DNA from: Litoditis marina
Lineage: Eukaryota; Nematoda; Chromadorea; Rhabditida; Rhabditidae
Direction: 5' to 3'
Assembly: GCA_964036275.1 (NCBI GenBank)
Contig: OZ038434.1
Coordinates: 28,133,511-28,197,510, forward strand
Length of the DNA stretch: 64,000 nucleotides
This document shows, piece after piece, positions 30,101 to 42,500 of this stretch. The translations under genes were made by a program, and so were the position numbers. The notes below the pieces were generated by a model, which had not been told where the DNA came from, searched no databases, and worked only from the letters and a program-made list of their open reading frames with translations. Numbering within the stretch: the stretch's first letter is position 1; each line of letters begins with the position of its first letter.

Positions 30101-33100
30101 TTTTGCTCTAATTTTATCATGTTATAAACAAACAGAACAGAGAATAGTTTTATTGTTCCGTTCCTATCGATCTTTGTGAAAATTGAGCCTTAAATTGCTG
30201 AGGAAGTGTTTCAACACTTAGTTTTTCGTGTATTGTTTATACGAATAGTACAATCGGTTAGGTACGAATGCATTTGAAATACTTCAAAGACTTACCTGTG
30301 CCGTTTTGAGTAGAGCTATACTGTCCGGTTCCCGTATAGTTATTCTCATGAGTGACGCCAGATAACCGAGTACGTAACGTTCCATCCACAGCGGCACGTG
30401 CCTGCCTAAAATATACGTTGATAGTCGTTGATAGTCAACTTTTCACTCTGATATAGAACCAACTACTGAGCAAAATGCGTACGAACTCCACCGATTGGGC
30501 GAGCTAAAACAAGGGTAATTTCACTCTCTACAACTCAATTCACGTTTTTGTGTCATCTTGGTTGAAACGTATTGTTGTGCTTGACCGAACTATAACCACA
30601 GTACACAGTAGTAAATAGACACTCATTCAACTCGTTTGTTTTTGGTTTGGGTGGGTGATTGAGAAAAATGAAATTCCCACCTTGATTAGCCGCGCCATTC
30701 CTGTGCATATTCAATGTAATGACGTTGACACAAGTTGCAGAGCACACCATGAAAAGTGAGGAAACGTAGTACATTCCTGAAATCAAGAAAGAAGCCATAG
30801 ATGACCAGATGAATGTAACACAGGCTAGGTTCAATTCCCAGTTTCCACAACAAAACTGGAAGGATATGTATGTATTGATTATTATCGACTGTGGTGACAT
30901 AAACGTTTCATGAACGTTTCCTTCTTTTAGAAAAGGCATGTGATGTATATTTACTCGCTGTGTTTGTAGTTAATTTCCTCTGATTTCCGCGTATTTCGCC
31001 AAACTCCAAGCTAGAACTGTGAAGTGGTCGGTGACTGAAGAGATATTTTACAATTTCACCCACCTATGAGTGGCACAGCTTCTGACGTGGGCGGGATCGA
31101 TTCGTTTATCGATTGCAAGTACACTCCCATACTGAGTAGGGTGGTGATGATCATATTGATTTTTTCTCCAGTTTCCGGTGGCATCAAAAATCCGAGAACA
31201 GCCATGGACGAGATCAGAGCACAGGGTATTATCTAAAAGTTAGCCATATATTTCAGTCCTAGTCATTGGAAGCGCTAGGGGTATAGTTCGCACATTTCCC
31301 AACTGGACTTGGGCAGCTTGCCAATGAAGTTTCAATGTAGTTTTGGAACATATTGAAATACTTCAAAACAATAGAAATTCATGTGAATGGTTCTTTTCGT
31401 TCGTTATAGTTCGTATTCGAGGAAACTTTCTGCAAAATATATGTTTTCTCTAAATAACAGTTTTCCAAAGTTTTTGGCACGCTGCCAACCAGTCCAGTTG
31501 GGAAATGTGAGCACTATTTGTTTTATCTCCATTTTGCTGTGTAGAACGCACTCAAGCAGTATTGAAAACTCAGGCTGGTACTCACAGTACCAAGTTTTCA
31601 GTCTGATTTCGACGAGTAGGTCTTCCTGAGCTTTAAGTTTTTGCACATTCATCTACAGAGGGCGGAATGGTGCGAGGTACGGCAGAAATATCATAGAAGT
31701 CAATATGTTCGATATTATTTTCACTGAGCCTCCTACAGTACACCAACTTTCCAATAGCTATATGACTATCGATACTCACGTGATTGAACACATAGAACAG
31801 TGGTCTCCTGTGCATCTGAATCCTAATAACAATGGTCGGCCACGCGCTGTCCGGGTTGGACGGAAATTTCCTAACCTGTATGAGAATTGAACCAGATGAA
31901 AAGATGATATTATCAAATGTACGGCTTGATAGAACTGTATTTTAACTTTTCTCATGAATACGGTATGTAAGCAAATTCTGGTCAACTCTCCTATGAAATT
32001 TTGGACTCGATATTCGGTTATTATAGGTAAACCTATAACTTATAGGTCTCAATAACCTATTACCAGGGTTTGGAAAACTTTCCCACTTATTCAGCTGTCA
32101 ACTGTCTACGTGACAACATCAAAATCATACTGTGAACAGTTAACTTTTTGCTGCATCAGACAACTTTTGCTGTGTTGTTGACCCAAGCTTTTGGTGTGTA
32201 TTTACTGAAGGACTTGAGAATTACAGGTTTTTGAAGAGCTTCCGGGATTATCTAGTTTTTTTTTCTCAATAAAATATCCCACCTCTCGAATCGCCAGCAT
32301 ATCCATGAGATCAAATTCACTATTGTTCATGTAGCTGGATAAATCTCCCTTGTCCGTGTTCAACCCGAGATCTATCTCGGAAATATCATGGGACCACGAC
32401 GCGAATTTCAGGTCACATTCCTGAATTTTTATACTGTGATGAAACTGTGACGAATTAACAAAAGATTGAGTTTTAGTCTGATCTGTGATTCACCGAAAAC
32501 GAAAGCAAGTGTAAAAAGGTGACAATTAGCTTTTACACGAATTGAAATATATAACTGATTGGAATATATAAATTTGGTTCTGTAATTCGAGAGGGAAATT
32601 AAAAATCAACTCGTTGTGATTATAGAACTTCTCTCTAGTTTCCGGTTCTTACCTGATCATCGAACGGATAGTACCGGACGCGGATCGGACAGGAACTGCG
32701 GAAGAGAGCGGAGAACAGCCACGTCACGTTCCCGTCGGATGACGTCATAATATCAGTGGACACCAGCGACGCGTGATACTCACGGATCGCACTGGAAAAA
32801 TGGTAAATGTTCAAAACTCCAAATTGTCGGTTTTTCAAATCTTTTTTTTTCGAGGTCAAAAAATCTAGACTTACAGTTTTTATATAAATACAGCTTTTGA
32901 GTCTCGAGTTCGACTTGAAAGTTTTTGAGTGAAAAACGTATACATTCATAGATTTACGTGGAACCCGTTCAAAATCAAAAAATCTTCCACATCACGATTA
33001 TTTTGAATCTTTTGAGTGCATGTAGCGTCTAGTTTGTTCATTTATTGATTTTCGATTCGAAGATCTTTTGATTCGTATCGAGATCAATGTAAAGCCGAAC

Positions 33101-36100
33101 GAACACTGGTCATCCCGTATACGCCTGGTTACCGTGAATATCGCGAACGACGAACTCAAACTCCGGTAAATGTAGCAGAAATTCAGAAATTGTGGTTGAA
33201 AACCAGTCATTTCATTTCAGAGCGCGGTTCACGTGTTCTTTCCCCTCTACTCTTTTGTTGGATTGAATTCCCCTCCGGAGGCGCCAAATTGAATCAGCAA
33301 TTTAGGTAGCAGACGAGCGCTAATTTACATATTGCATCTACACTTATTTATGCCCGGCAGCGCATTACAAAACCAGAAAAAACGTGCGCCACGCAATATT
33401 TAGCGGACATTATTCAAATATAACCTTCTTGGTATAGGAAAAGTGAAAGATACGAACACATTAAGCAAGAATACGATCGAACCCTGTTTTTTATCAAATT
33501 TTTATGAACAAAATTTTAGTATCGTAATCGTAGTGAACACAATATGTGGTTACTTAGAGAATGAACTTTTACTATAGAAGGAAACTAGAGTGGTAACTCT
33601 AGGCACGGTTGTCGAGAGTGGTAACTCTAGGCACGGTTGTAGCCAAACTAGTTTCACATAGAGATTTGTGATACTCCTAAACAACATTTATGTCCAAAAC
33701 AAACGCAACTCGGCTCCTCTAATGTTCATGTGAAAAGCTGTATATAAAGCAACATCAAATATTTCGTGCCACTCTAGTTATAACTTTGACAAAATGTTCA
33801 AACCAACCCACTTATTAACCAGTATAATATCCGGTTTCCATATTCGATGATGCGGGATGTAGATGGTCTTGATTCCCGCCCATTCGGTATGGTTCCAAAC
33901 CAGTCGTTGGTCCATCCAGTTGATATTCAACCAGCTGCGGGTGGTCAGAACCTGGTTGCGCTCGTCCTGGAAACATTGAGTGAGTGAAAATTTGCTGAGT
34001 TGTAGTTTGACCTCAATGCGAACGAGATCAAACTACAAACACAGCGGACTAGTGTAGCATACGCCGTGTAGCCTTGCTTTATGAATAGCGAACCCTGTAG
34101 TCTTGATCGTTTCTACCGTTGATTACTGTTAGGTGGTCAGAACCTGGTTACGCTCGTCCTGAAAATAGTTTCGATTGTTTTCACGCGGAACTCACGTGGA
34201 ATCATCGTTTGTGATTCCACGTTTCTTAACCAGTAAGTCAACCACTCACGTGAAACGTGAATAAGAATGGTTCAATATATAGGGAATACTTATGTTGTAG
34301 TTTGATTCGATGAATGTCATTCTTTACGACTTTCGATCAAAAAGCCACGAGCTCAAACACAAACACAGCGGACTAAGATAACATACACCGTATGATTTAT
34401 TTGAGAAGAGCAAACCCTATAGTTTGTATCGTTTTTGAAGAAACCGTTCCTACGATCTTAAATTCATGAAAAACTTGAAAATCTCAAACAAAACCATGAA
34501 CTCGTTTCCAAATTATGTGTAGACCCGAACATGCGAAACTTGAATTTTTATGATGAAGACAAGAATTACTTCCCTTCTTTTATATCTCAACTTTCCATTG
34601 AAATGTTCCAGCAACACTTTATAAGTGTTCTCCAGCCAAACAGCTTGTTTTTCTTCTAGTACATCACTCAAGTAACTCAACATCACTCAGAGATTTAAAA
34701 AGAGAACAGCTATTTCCGCCCAAACTTGTCAAAGCGCTTCCCCGGGGAGTTACACTTGGGAACAGAAGAAGGTTGAAGAGTTCCTATTTGATACAAAAAC
34801 GCGGAATGTGCAAATGATTGGACAAAACAGAGATATTTTATAGTTCTCGATTACATCTGAGCTTATTATGAAATTAGTGAAAAGCCCTATATTCACGAGT
34901 ATGTGCAAATAACAACGTGAAACGTGTTTTCGGAATTGGCTGTCGTGCACACGTGAAGAAGACGTTTTTCATTGATTTCACATGCCTATTCCATATTTTA
35001 CTAGTGTATCAACAATTTCAATCTCACCATTTATAAATATATTAGTGTGATGTAGTGCGATTGAACACCATTTTCACGGAGAAAATGTTGAGACATTCCA
35101 AAAAAGTTTTCAGAGTACTGTAATCTCACCATTTCGACTATCTGATTCAACAGAAAACCGAAGGTGACATTGGTCGGGAGAGAATGGTGCGTCGTGGGTC
35201 GAATGTCCTTTTCGTATCTCAGAGGATTCAGAAGGGTGCGGTACAACATCTCCTCCGTACCGTCGGCTGATTCCTCTGAAAATAGAAACTTCAGGAAACC
35301 AGAAAAAACTACAATAATTCCCGAACCACCTCTAAATCATATCTGAAGGTGTTCCAGGACAAACACTTACACTGTGTTAAAACACAAAAAAAAACATGAT
35401 GTAAGGTTGTGACGTCGAAATTCGATTCGAAGCAGCCCCGAAACTTCCGAGTTTCTGTCGGATGTTGAGCTTTTTTTTCAATTGAGAACTTCTTTTTTTC
35501 AATTGAAACCCTACATTGAGTTGAACTTAAATTTCGAACACCAAGAAGACGAAAAAGTTGAAAAGAATGAAAAACATATTGGTAACGAGAAATATGAAAC
35601 TTCAGATAAACAAAGTGTGCGTTGGTAACCCACTGATAGCGAGTGCTTGTAATAACTTGTGCTCGTCGATCTCGGCAACTCTCGGATTTCCGAACGGCGG
35701 TTGATGCGGATTTGGGGAGTAGTATCTAAAATGAGAATCTTTTAAAAAACACAAGTTTGCATCAGTATAACAGTATTGGTCCCACTAGAGATTTGAGTGA
35801 ACTGTATGTATTTCGTACGCTGTATGAAACGGTTATTTCGTGTTAGGTATTGTAGTTTATGTATTGTATTTCATGTATTGTGGTTTTTTTTATTTCCGTA
35901 CGGGGGGTTGATGCGGATATGTGTAGTAGTATCTGAATGAAACACTTTATTATTAAAGATGTGAAAACAATATAAATTAGATTTAAAAAGTAATCTTATT
36001 AATAAAAACCAATTTTAAATCCTGCCCAATTCATACTGTCTTTTTCATAAGCATACTGTATAGTTTAGGTGTAGCTGTTTGAAAACAGTTTGCTTTGCAT

Positions 36101-36904
36101 CTTCACTAACAGTTCCGTAAAAACCTAGATTTCGTGGTTTTTCTCAATATTCAATGATAACTATGCTCTGAGAACGATCATTATAGTGAGTGACAAAATT
36201 TGTGGTTTGGGCTTTGACATCAAACTACACACACATCGGAATGAGACACGAGAAATGCTTGCACTACTTCACCTTGAGAGGTTCTATAGTATGTGAAATG
36301 TTTGTTCAATCAACTATTAACTACGAATGACTTACTTTGACGGATTGCTCGGTCCAAGTGAAACAATTTCCGATTTTGTCGCGGAAGTTGTGTGGATAGT
36401 TTCATTCTGTTCTAGATTCTCAGAATTTTCCGGATCAAGAATAGAGTAGATCAGTTTGTCATACGGCGTTGGTATAATCGGAGGATCTTCTTGTTCCTCC
36501 GTCTTCACAGCAGAACTCTCGGTTACAGTATCACTCTCGAAGTTAGATGTGTTGGAAACATTCAGCGACTCTATCAAACTGTCATTTGAAGAATCCTGTA
36601 CCACGGATGAAGTTTCAACTACAGTATGACCTGTTGCTGTCGGAGGTTCAGAAGTAGTAGAGGTGCTTGATAAAACTTTCTCGAAACTTGATTCATCTTC
36701 CAAGTTTACTGCATTCTCATCGTTCAGAAAATGTTGCGGTGTAGTTGAATGTGCAGGTGTGGATGGTACTGTAGGTGTTGGCGGTGGTCCAATTGTTCTC
36801 AGATCATAAGGCTCGAAGAATTTCATGGTTTTCGTCACTTCGATTCCCTCTCTTGCGGCGAGAGTGGAGACGAGGAAATTGTTGATCATTAGCAAAAAAT
36901 TCAT
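27194..36904 (-). CDS. Nicotinic-acetylcholine-receptor-type Cys-loop cation channel subunit, 12 exons, 664 aa
   Basis: Exons from 5' to 3' on the minus strand: 36904-36336, 35725-35634, 35275-35130, 33966-33812, 32791-32653, 32420-32283, 31875-31780, 31232-31064, 30776-30681, 30405-30296, 28267-28151, 27361-27194; all phases agree (1995 nt). Residues 1-18 are a signal peptide. About 20-189 is an acidic Ser/Thr/Pro-rich extension. The ligand-binding domain follows: DERNQVLTTRSWLNINWMD, WAGIKTIYIP, WKPDIILVN, the Cys-loop C355-C369 with 13 residues between, and the loop B Trp in KFASWSHD. M1 is about 436-467, M2 about 475-497 preceded by GEK (the cation-channel signature), M3 about 503-523 and M4 about 626-651. 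Loop C (IREVRKFPSNPDSAW) has no adjacent cysteine pair, so this is a non-alpha subunit. It would act in the plasma membrane of nerve or muscle as part of a pentamer. The exact orthologue is not assigned. Confidence 0.9.
29120..29180 (-). repeat. Dispersed repeat tail (also at 26636, 43445 and 46453)
   Basis: TTTATTCATTCACGTCGC then TTTGCTACGAAACGATGACC matches 26639-26690 (minus) and, inverted, 43450-43485 and 46465-46497. The four copies share only about 40-90 bp, which suggests a common element terminus. Confidence 0.5.
29682..29867 (-). mobile_element. tRNA-like-bearing repeat, copy 3 (channel intron 10)
   Basis: Left end ACAGTGGGTGCCAAATTC, tRNA-like boxes on the minus strand, and right end GTTGGCGATGACTATA. 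It is collinear with copies 1 and 2 across about 185 bp. Confidence 0.75.
31282..31516. mobile_element. Tc1/mariner-like MITE (channel intron 7)
   Basis: Ends TATAGTTCGCACATTTCCCA and TTGGGAAATGTGAGCACTAT are inverted copies, continued inward by CTGGACTTGGGCAGCTTGCCA and TTGGCACGCTGCCAACCAG. Same family as 15034-15265. Confidence 0.8.
33588..33639. repeat. Exact 26-bp tandem duplication
   Basis: GAGTGGTAACTCTAGGCACG plus GTTGT occurs twice in a row in the channel gene's intron 4. Identity is complete, so the event is recent. Confidence 0.9.
34132..34162 (-). repeat. Duplicate of the 5' edge and acceptor of channel exon 4
   Basis: It matches 33940-33970 (30 of 32 bases): GGTGGTCAGAACCTGGTTRC then GCTCGTCCTG. 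On the minus strand the copy has its own acceptor (CTATTTTCAG) followed by DERNQVLTT and an in-frame stop. The true exon 4 acceptor is 196 bp downstream. Confidence 0.85.
35899..35938 (-). repeat. Duplicate of the 5' edge and acceptor of channel exon 2
   Basis: It resembles 35691-35731: GGTTGATGCGGAT...GAGTAGTATCT(A/G)AA in plus-strand reading. On the minus strand this is a CAG acceptor followed by ATACTACT...ATCCGCATCAACC. The spacing is about 207 bp. It has diverged more than the exon 4 copy. Confidence 0.75.
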
Positions 36905-36909
36905 GTTAT

Positions 36910-36920
36910 CTGAAAATAAG
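36910..36920 (-). promoter_or_regulatory. Probable trans-splice or 5' UTR acceptor of the channel gene
   Basis: CTTATTTTCAG on the minus strand ends five bases before the ATG at 36904. A consensus acceptor so close to the first ATG, with no upstream coding exon found, is the usual sign of spliced-leader addition in nematodes. A 5' UTR intron is the alternative. Confidence 0.6.
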
Positions 36921-37496
36921 GTACAATAAAAAAGTATTATGTTGACAAACAAAGACAAGTGGAGAATAACTACTATGATCAACAAAGTTGAACTTTTAAT
37001 ACTACTTAATAACCATACTTACTATTTTACGTTCCTAATTGCTTACGATTAATAATATTAGGACTTTATAAACATAAAACGAGACAAATTTATTTATGTG
37101 TGCCACGGTCGTTTACACGATTCACGTACACTTTTGAGTAAAGATACGACGTGACTTTCACGTCCATGTGAGTATTTAACCTTGTACTTTACTACTCTAC
37201 TGAAACATAGAGTGGTAACTTATGAGAAGGGAGATTTTCTCATGTCAAACCTATTTACTTTCAATGAGAATTGTTACAACTACGTTATGCATACGCGTCG
37301 CTAACGTGAACGTTTCACGTGTTCACGTCGTTTACTAAGAACATATGGAAAAATAGTTAACTCGAGCTGGAGCACGTGACTTTCCACGTTGAAAATTAGA
37401 TGGGAAATTCCAATTGAACTTGAGGAGAAAATAATGAGGGACAAAGTGGATATCCCATAATGAAGATGCTTTCAGTCCACGTGTATTTACTTCAAC

Positions 37497-37771
37497 TAAT
37501 AATAAAACTAATCTAGAATGGAGACAATGTGATGTGGTGCGTGACCAGAGAGAACGAAACACTTCAAATGAGATGAATTTACGATCCACCAGTCCCCATT
37601 GACGTTCTCAAGGTTTACGTTACTAACACATTTACCGATAATGAGGACAAATCCAGAAGTGAGAATGTTATCTATTGGTTATGTTGTCACGTTTAACGTG
37701 ACTACTTTATTTACTAATAATAAAAGCTAATCTAGAATAGAGACAATGTGATGTGGTGCGTGACCAGAGAG
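37497..37771. repeat. Direct duplication of ~52 bp (37497-37550 and 37719-37770)
   Basis: AATAATAAAA(G)CTAATCTAGAATRGAGACAATG continues through TGATGTGGTGCGTGACCAGAGAG in both. The copies differ at two positions and start 222 bp apart. Confidence 0.85.
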
Positions 37772-37854
37772 GTGGCTGTCTAACGAGTAGTCTTTTGAAT
37801 TGGGAAGGCGTGTCTACCCACTCGCGAATACGAAATGAAATGAAAGCATCATCG

Positions 37855-38180
37855 TTATATTAGTTTTGTGTCAAAACAAGTTAGAATTATAGAAAGTGAA
37901 AACTTGGATAGATAAATATTACTGAAGCATATTTGTTGAAGAAGTTACTTGTGGCATGGTCTACAGAAAACCTTGAGTCAACATCGTTTATTAGTTTTTT
38001 GTCAAAACAAGTTGGAAAGAAAAGAGAAAAGTAGGAAGAAAGCTTGGTGTTTTCAGATACTTTCGAGGCTAAACTTTCTGTCTGGGAAGTTGCTTGTAGC
38101 AAAGTCAAAAAAGAATTTTGGAGACCTCATTGTTCTATTAGTTTTGTGCTGCGTCAACACAAGTTGGAACTATAGAAACA
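37855..38180. repeat. Three diverged direct repeats, spacing ~130-150 bp
   Basis: TATTAGTTTTGTGTCAAAACAA + GTTAGAATTATAGAAA near 37858, TATTAGTTTTTTGTCAAAAC near 37989 and TATTAGTTTTGTGCTGCGTC + AACACAAGTTGGAACTATAG near 38136 start successive units. The GAAGTTRCTTGTRGCA segment is shared by the first two. Confidence 0.65.
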
Positions 38181-39540
38181 AAAATTTGAATAAGTATGAT
38201 GGAGTACTACTCACTGAAACCGAATTTTCAGAGAGCTTACGTGTGATACTGTGGAAAATGAATCGTGAACTCAACGTCATAATTCAATTGAAAAGCACGA
38301 AAAACCTAATTGAGAGACATAACTGAAATGTCAAACGGTTGGAAGTTTTGGTAATTGAGTTAGTGACTCAATTTTGGTGAGATGAAGTGATAAAAGAGAA
38401 TCAGAACCGAATTGGTACCATAGGTTAAACAGGAGTTGTTTGTAGTTTTGTACGAAAAAAAACTGTCTTGCCATCCCCTCAGAATGGTTTCGCTCAAATT
38501 AAACTCAAAAACACGACGACAAATGTTTTACACCAATTCAATGAAAAGTTGCAGATCAATTGGAGTTGAATTGCACCATTAAACGTGAGATGTTCCTGTT
38601 ACTAGTCTCATTCTTAGCCCCGTCGTTTTAAAGCTTGAAGCTCAACTTTTAACTGCCAGTATCATATTCAAGCTTGAATCGAAACGCTCTGTTTCAGCTT
38701 TAAGTTTCCTGAAAGCTTTCACATGCAGAAGTTACCTGGAAGATTAAAGGTCATAATGTACAACAACAAGCGTGTAGATAGTAGGACGTCTGAGAATGTT
38801 ATATATTATACCTCTTTATCTTAATGTGGAAGTGTCTCAATCCACTTTTGTAGTTTGTAGTCGGAATATTTGACACTCACAACCTGGGATCTCAGGTGGG
38901 TACAAACTTTAATAGTACCAGTTCAATTCACATACGTTCATTTGGCCTTTGATTGTGGTGAAAATGATAAATTTTACATAACAACTAATCGTTTGCGTTT
39001 GAATCCATTACTTTCGCGCTGGTTTTGCGGCGTATAAAAGACAACGGAATCACTCCTTTGCACACGTAAACACCGCGTAACTAGGCGGACTATAGCCATT
39101 TAACGTTGCCTACAAACAGTCAACCGTTCAAATTTGAATGTTCAATTTATTTATTCTATCACCTTATACCTTCTAAAAACACTTTTATTCATATTTAATC
39201 ATTGTATAATTAAATTTATTCCACCTAGTATCATTTCAGTAATGTTATCATATCAATGGTGCCTGCTAAACCGTTGAATTGATTCAAATTCAAATATAAA
39301 CAACGTATCTTCTTCTTTTTTCTTTTTGCTACGGCTCACTAGTCTTTCCAGTTCATCTCCAATACATAGTTCTGTGACCGAACCATTATAATAACCAAAA
39401 CTATTCGCGGAATCTTCAATTCTAGGCTGTAATCATGTAACTTGTGTTTCTTTTGCAGATTGGACTCCATATTTTATGTATTATCTTTGAATTTGTTCAC
39501 TGTTTCACAAAGTATCCTGTCAATTTCATTCAACTAATTG

Positions 39541-39549
39541 ATTTTACAG
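39541..39549 (+). promoter_or_regulatory. Probable trans-splice acceptor of the TAF1B-like gene
   Basis: ATTTTACAG ends two bases before the ATG at 39552. No upstream coding exon was found, so this is most simply a spliced-leader acceptor, or else the end of a 5' UTR intron. Confidence 0.6.
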
Positions 39550-39551
39550 AT

Positions 39552-42500
39552 ATGCCTCAGCACGAGCCGTGTGCCGTGTGTGGCTCTACTCAGATGCACG
39601 TTGTCGACGGGATGTTGTACTGTGTTCGTTGCAGTACTCAGAACATGGTGGGTATTACAATTTGATGTTTTCTGTTTTCTGTTACTCTCCGGTTACCTGT
39701 CAGTCAACCTGTAAAATGGTTAACAAAAAGAGGTTATGTTAGAACAAACGGTGATACAAACAGTTAGCCACGAATTAATCGCAACCCATCAACTCATATC
39801 GCAACTACTCGTTTTTGACGTTCGCTTTTGTAGTTGTAGAGCTCGTTCTCGTTTAAGAGTGTTGGCAATATAGCCAAACTAAGCTACTAAACAACCAAAA
39901 GATTCTTGTTATCTCTCTTGTAAACCGCGGAGACTTCGATGCATCGAAAAGCTGGTTCATCACGATGAAAGTAGACTTTGCGTGCTGCTTGTCGGTTGAT
40001 TCATGTTCATTTTGCTTCATTTCGTTGTTTTTTTTCAGACCTTCCAAGAATACGACCAAGATGACGACCAGGCTCTCAACTTCATGGGTAAAATCACTGT
40101 GAAAAAGACGCGGAAGATTGTGGATCTGAATGCGACCCCAACAAATGTAGACGTCGAAATGGGACTGGTCACACCGAACCTCAAGCCAAAGGCCGCCCCC
40201 AATGAAGAGGTTAATTTCGATATCGTATGGAGCAGTTCACGACCTTTTTTTGGGCCAATTCTACAACTAACCGGGTTTTTCGTTAACCTAACCCTTTTTT
40301 CGGTAACCTATTCTTTCAGGTATTGAAAATAGTTGATAGTTTCGGGTGGATGAGAAAGTACTAGCTTGTTTCTGGCGAAACATTCCAGTAGTCCTGTTCA
40401 GAAAATTGGAAACGTTGACAAACGCTATTCTTTTGCGTCAAAATCGCAAAAAGCAATTGCCTATGTTCCATGTAAACGCATTTCAATGTAACACGGATTC
40501 ATTATTGTAGAATATGCATTTTTACTGGTGTGTGTCAGTTATCCTCAATCCTTTTTAATAGAAAAAAAACGGGCCCTTCACCCTATTAAAAAATAATCAG
40601 AACAATATGACAAAGGTCTTTGTGTTTCAGAAGGATGCCAGTGGTCGAGTGAGAAAACGAAAGGTTCAGGCACAACCAGGAAATTCTAGCGAGCTAAGGT
40701 TCGTAGTTCTTCGAAGTCTCACTTTGTTTCATTCGTCAGTCATCGTAGGTTAGGTAGGTTTCATACACCGCCAAGGGCCTCTTATTCCTTCAAAATTTTC
40801 GCGACCCCTTCGTGTTTTCTCGTTTAGCGACCCCCCAAAACGGCGACATTCAACTAATTTCCGTACGATTATAGGTGATTTTGTATGAAAATCGTTATTT
40901 ACCAGCACGCGACCCCTACTTTTCACAAGGATTTGTTCGCGACCCCCCCCCCCCCCCTTTTTATGAGGGGCCTTGGCGGTGTATGGTAGGTTTACTGAGG
41001 TTCCACTCATCAGTGATTGCACCCGTTACTGCATACAGGTCTTCAAGCCTGTGCCTTTTTTTTTCTTGACAGGAAAGAATCACTTTTTTGATCTACTATG
41101 AGATTCTTCTATTCTTCATAATTTTGCATGAAGCACACAGAAATCATGTTAGTAAAGTTTGTCATAGGCGAACGCACGGCGTCCCTGTGAGATCACTCAT
41201 TGAATCACCCGTTTTTCTAACAATCGGGTACCCTAATTAAAAAAAAACACACGTTACTGGTGAAGACCTAATCGCACACTCTATTTTCTAGTTTGTTTTT
41301 CAGATTCACTTGATTTTCATTCAATTTCTCGCCATTTATTTACCTCAAACATCATAATTTTATGTCAAAAACCAGAGTCATACACCAGTAAGGTCCGACT
41401 GAGCAACAAAAATCAGTCCGTTTTCATACGTAAACACGTCAAATTTTTTAATTTTCCATCAAAAGTAGACCGATTGTCTGCTTTTCGGCGAAAAAGTAGT
41501 TCGTTTTTTGAACCTTTCTGACTATTCGGACAACTTTACTCGGGTATGACCAGAGTTGTATCGTTCAGATCAGACCATTCAGTGGGTTCTTCGCACGCGC
41601 CTTCCTACCTGCGGAATGTTGGCATTCGAATAATGTCCTTCACAAAACTCGTGGCAAAAGCTTCATTCATGATGAAAGTAGACCTGGGATACCCGGAGGA
41701 CTACCCGGTCGGTTACTTTCAAAGTTTTCATTTGGGATAGGTTGCTTGGTTGGGTTGTTTTCGGGTTTCTTTCGAAATATACGCATTTCAAGACTTTGTG
41801 TTGCGGCGACGAACGAGAGTTCCTTTCCCTTTTCGACCCAAATACCTAACCCGTAACCGATAGTTCCGGATCATGTGGTTTTATATATGCTTCTTTCTTT
41901 CCGACTCTGCGTATTTCTTTCTAAATATACTAATTTTTGAATCTCACAAATAATTATATTATTATCGTCGTTCAGAATCAGTGCTTCGCCGTGTGGCAAC
42001 GGTATCTGGCCCATTGCGACGTCGCCTTCTCAGACAAGGAATTCACGGAAGATTTGGAGCAAATGTATCGAGCAATGGTCTTCAATAGGAATATGTGAGT
42101 TTTTCGCCTTCACACCAGTAAGATGTGACTATTTCATGCAAAGTGACACGTTTTTCGCTCAAATTGCGTGTATATTCTTTATTTTGTATCAAAAAGCAAT
42201 AATTTTTCTCGATTTCGGCAAAAAGAAGAGTCCGCTTGCAGAGTTTATCTCGGTATTCGTGCAACTGTAGTTGGTTTTTACCATCATGCAGAAAGTGGAC
42301 ACCTTTGCTTCGCAAAGTTCTCAAAAAGTGCACAAATGCCTATTCTGATGACGAGAAAAGGAGAAGAGAAATAGGAAAATAAAATAAAATGGTTTCATTC
42401 GATCATCGCTCTTCTTCAATACTGTCACTTCATTGTACCATTCCAGCGCATTCGAGCGGGCTACCATCAAAAAGAAGAAGTTGGATGCTAAAAGGAGTCG

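Larger units (their letters stand above)
36905..39551. other. Intergenic region between the divergent channel and TAF1B genes
   Basis: The two genes point away from each other, so this 2.6-kb stretch should hold both promoters. It contains ACGTG-type words near 37090-37380, a 52-bp direct duplication (37497 and 37719) and a threefold diverged repeat (37855-38180). No coding series was found. Confidence 0.6.
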
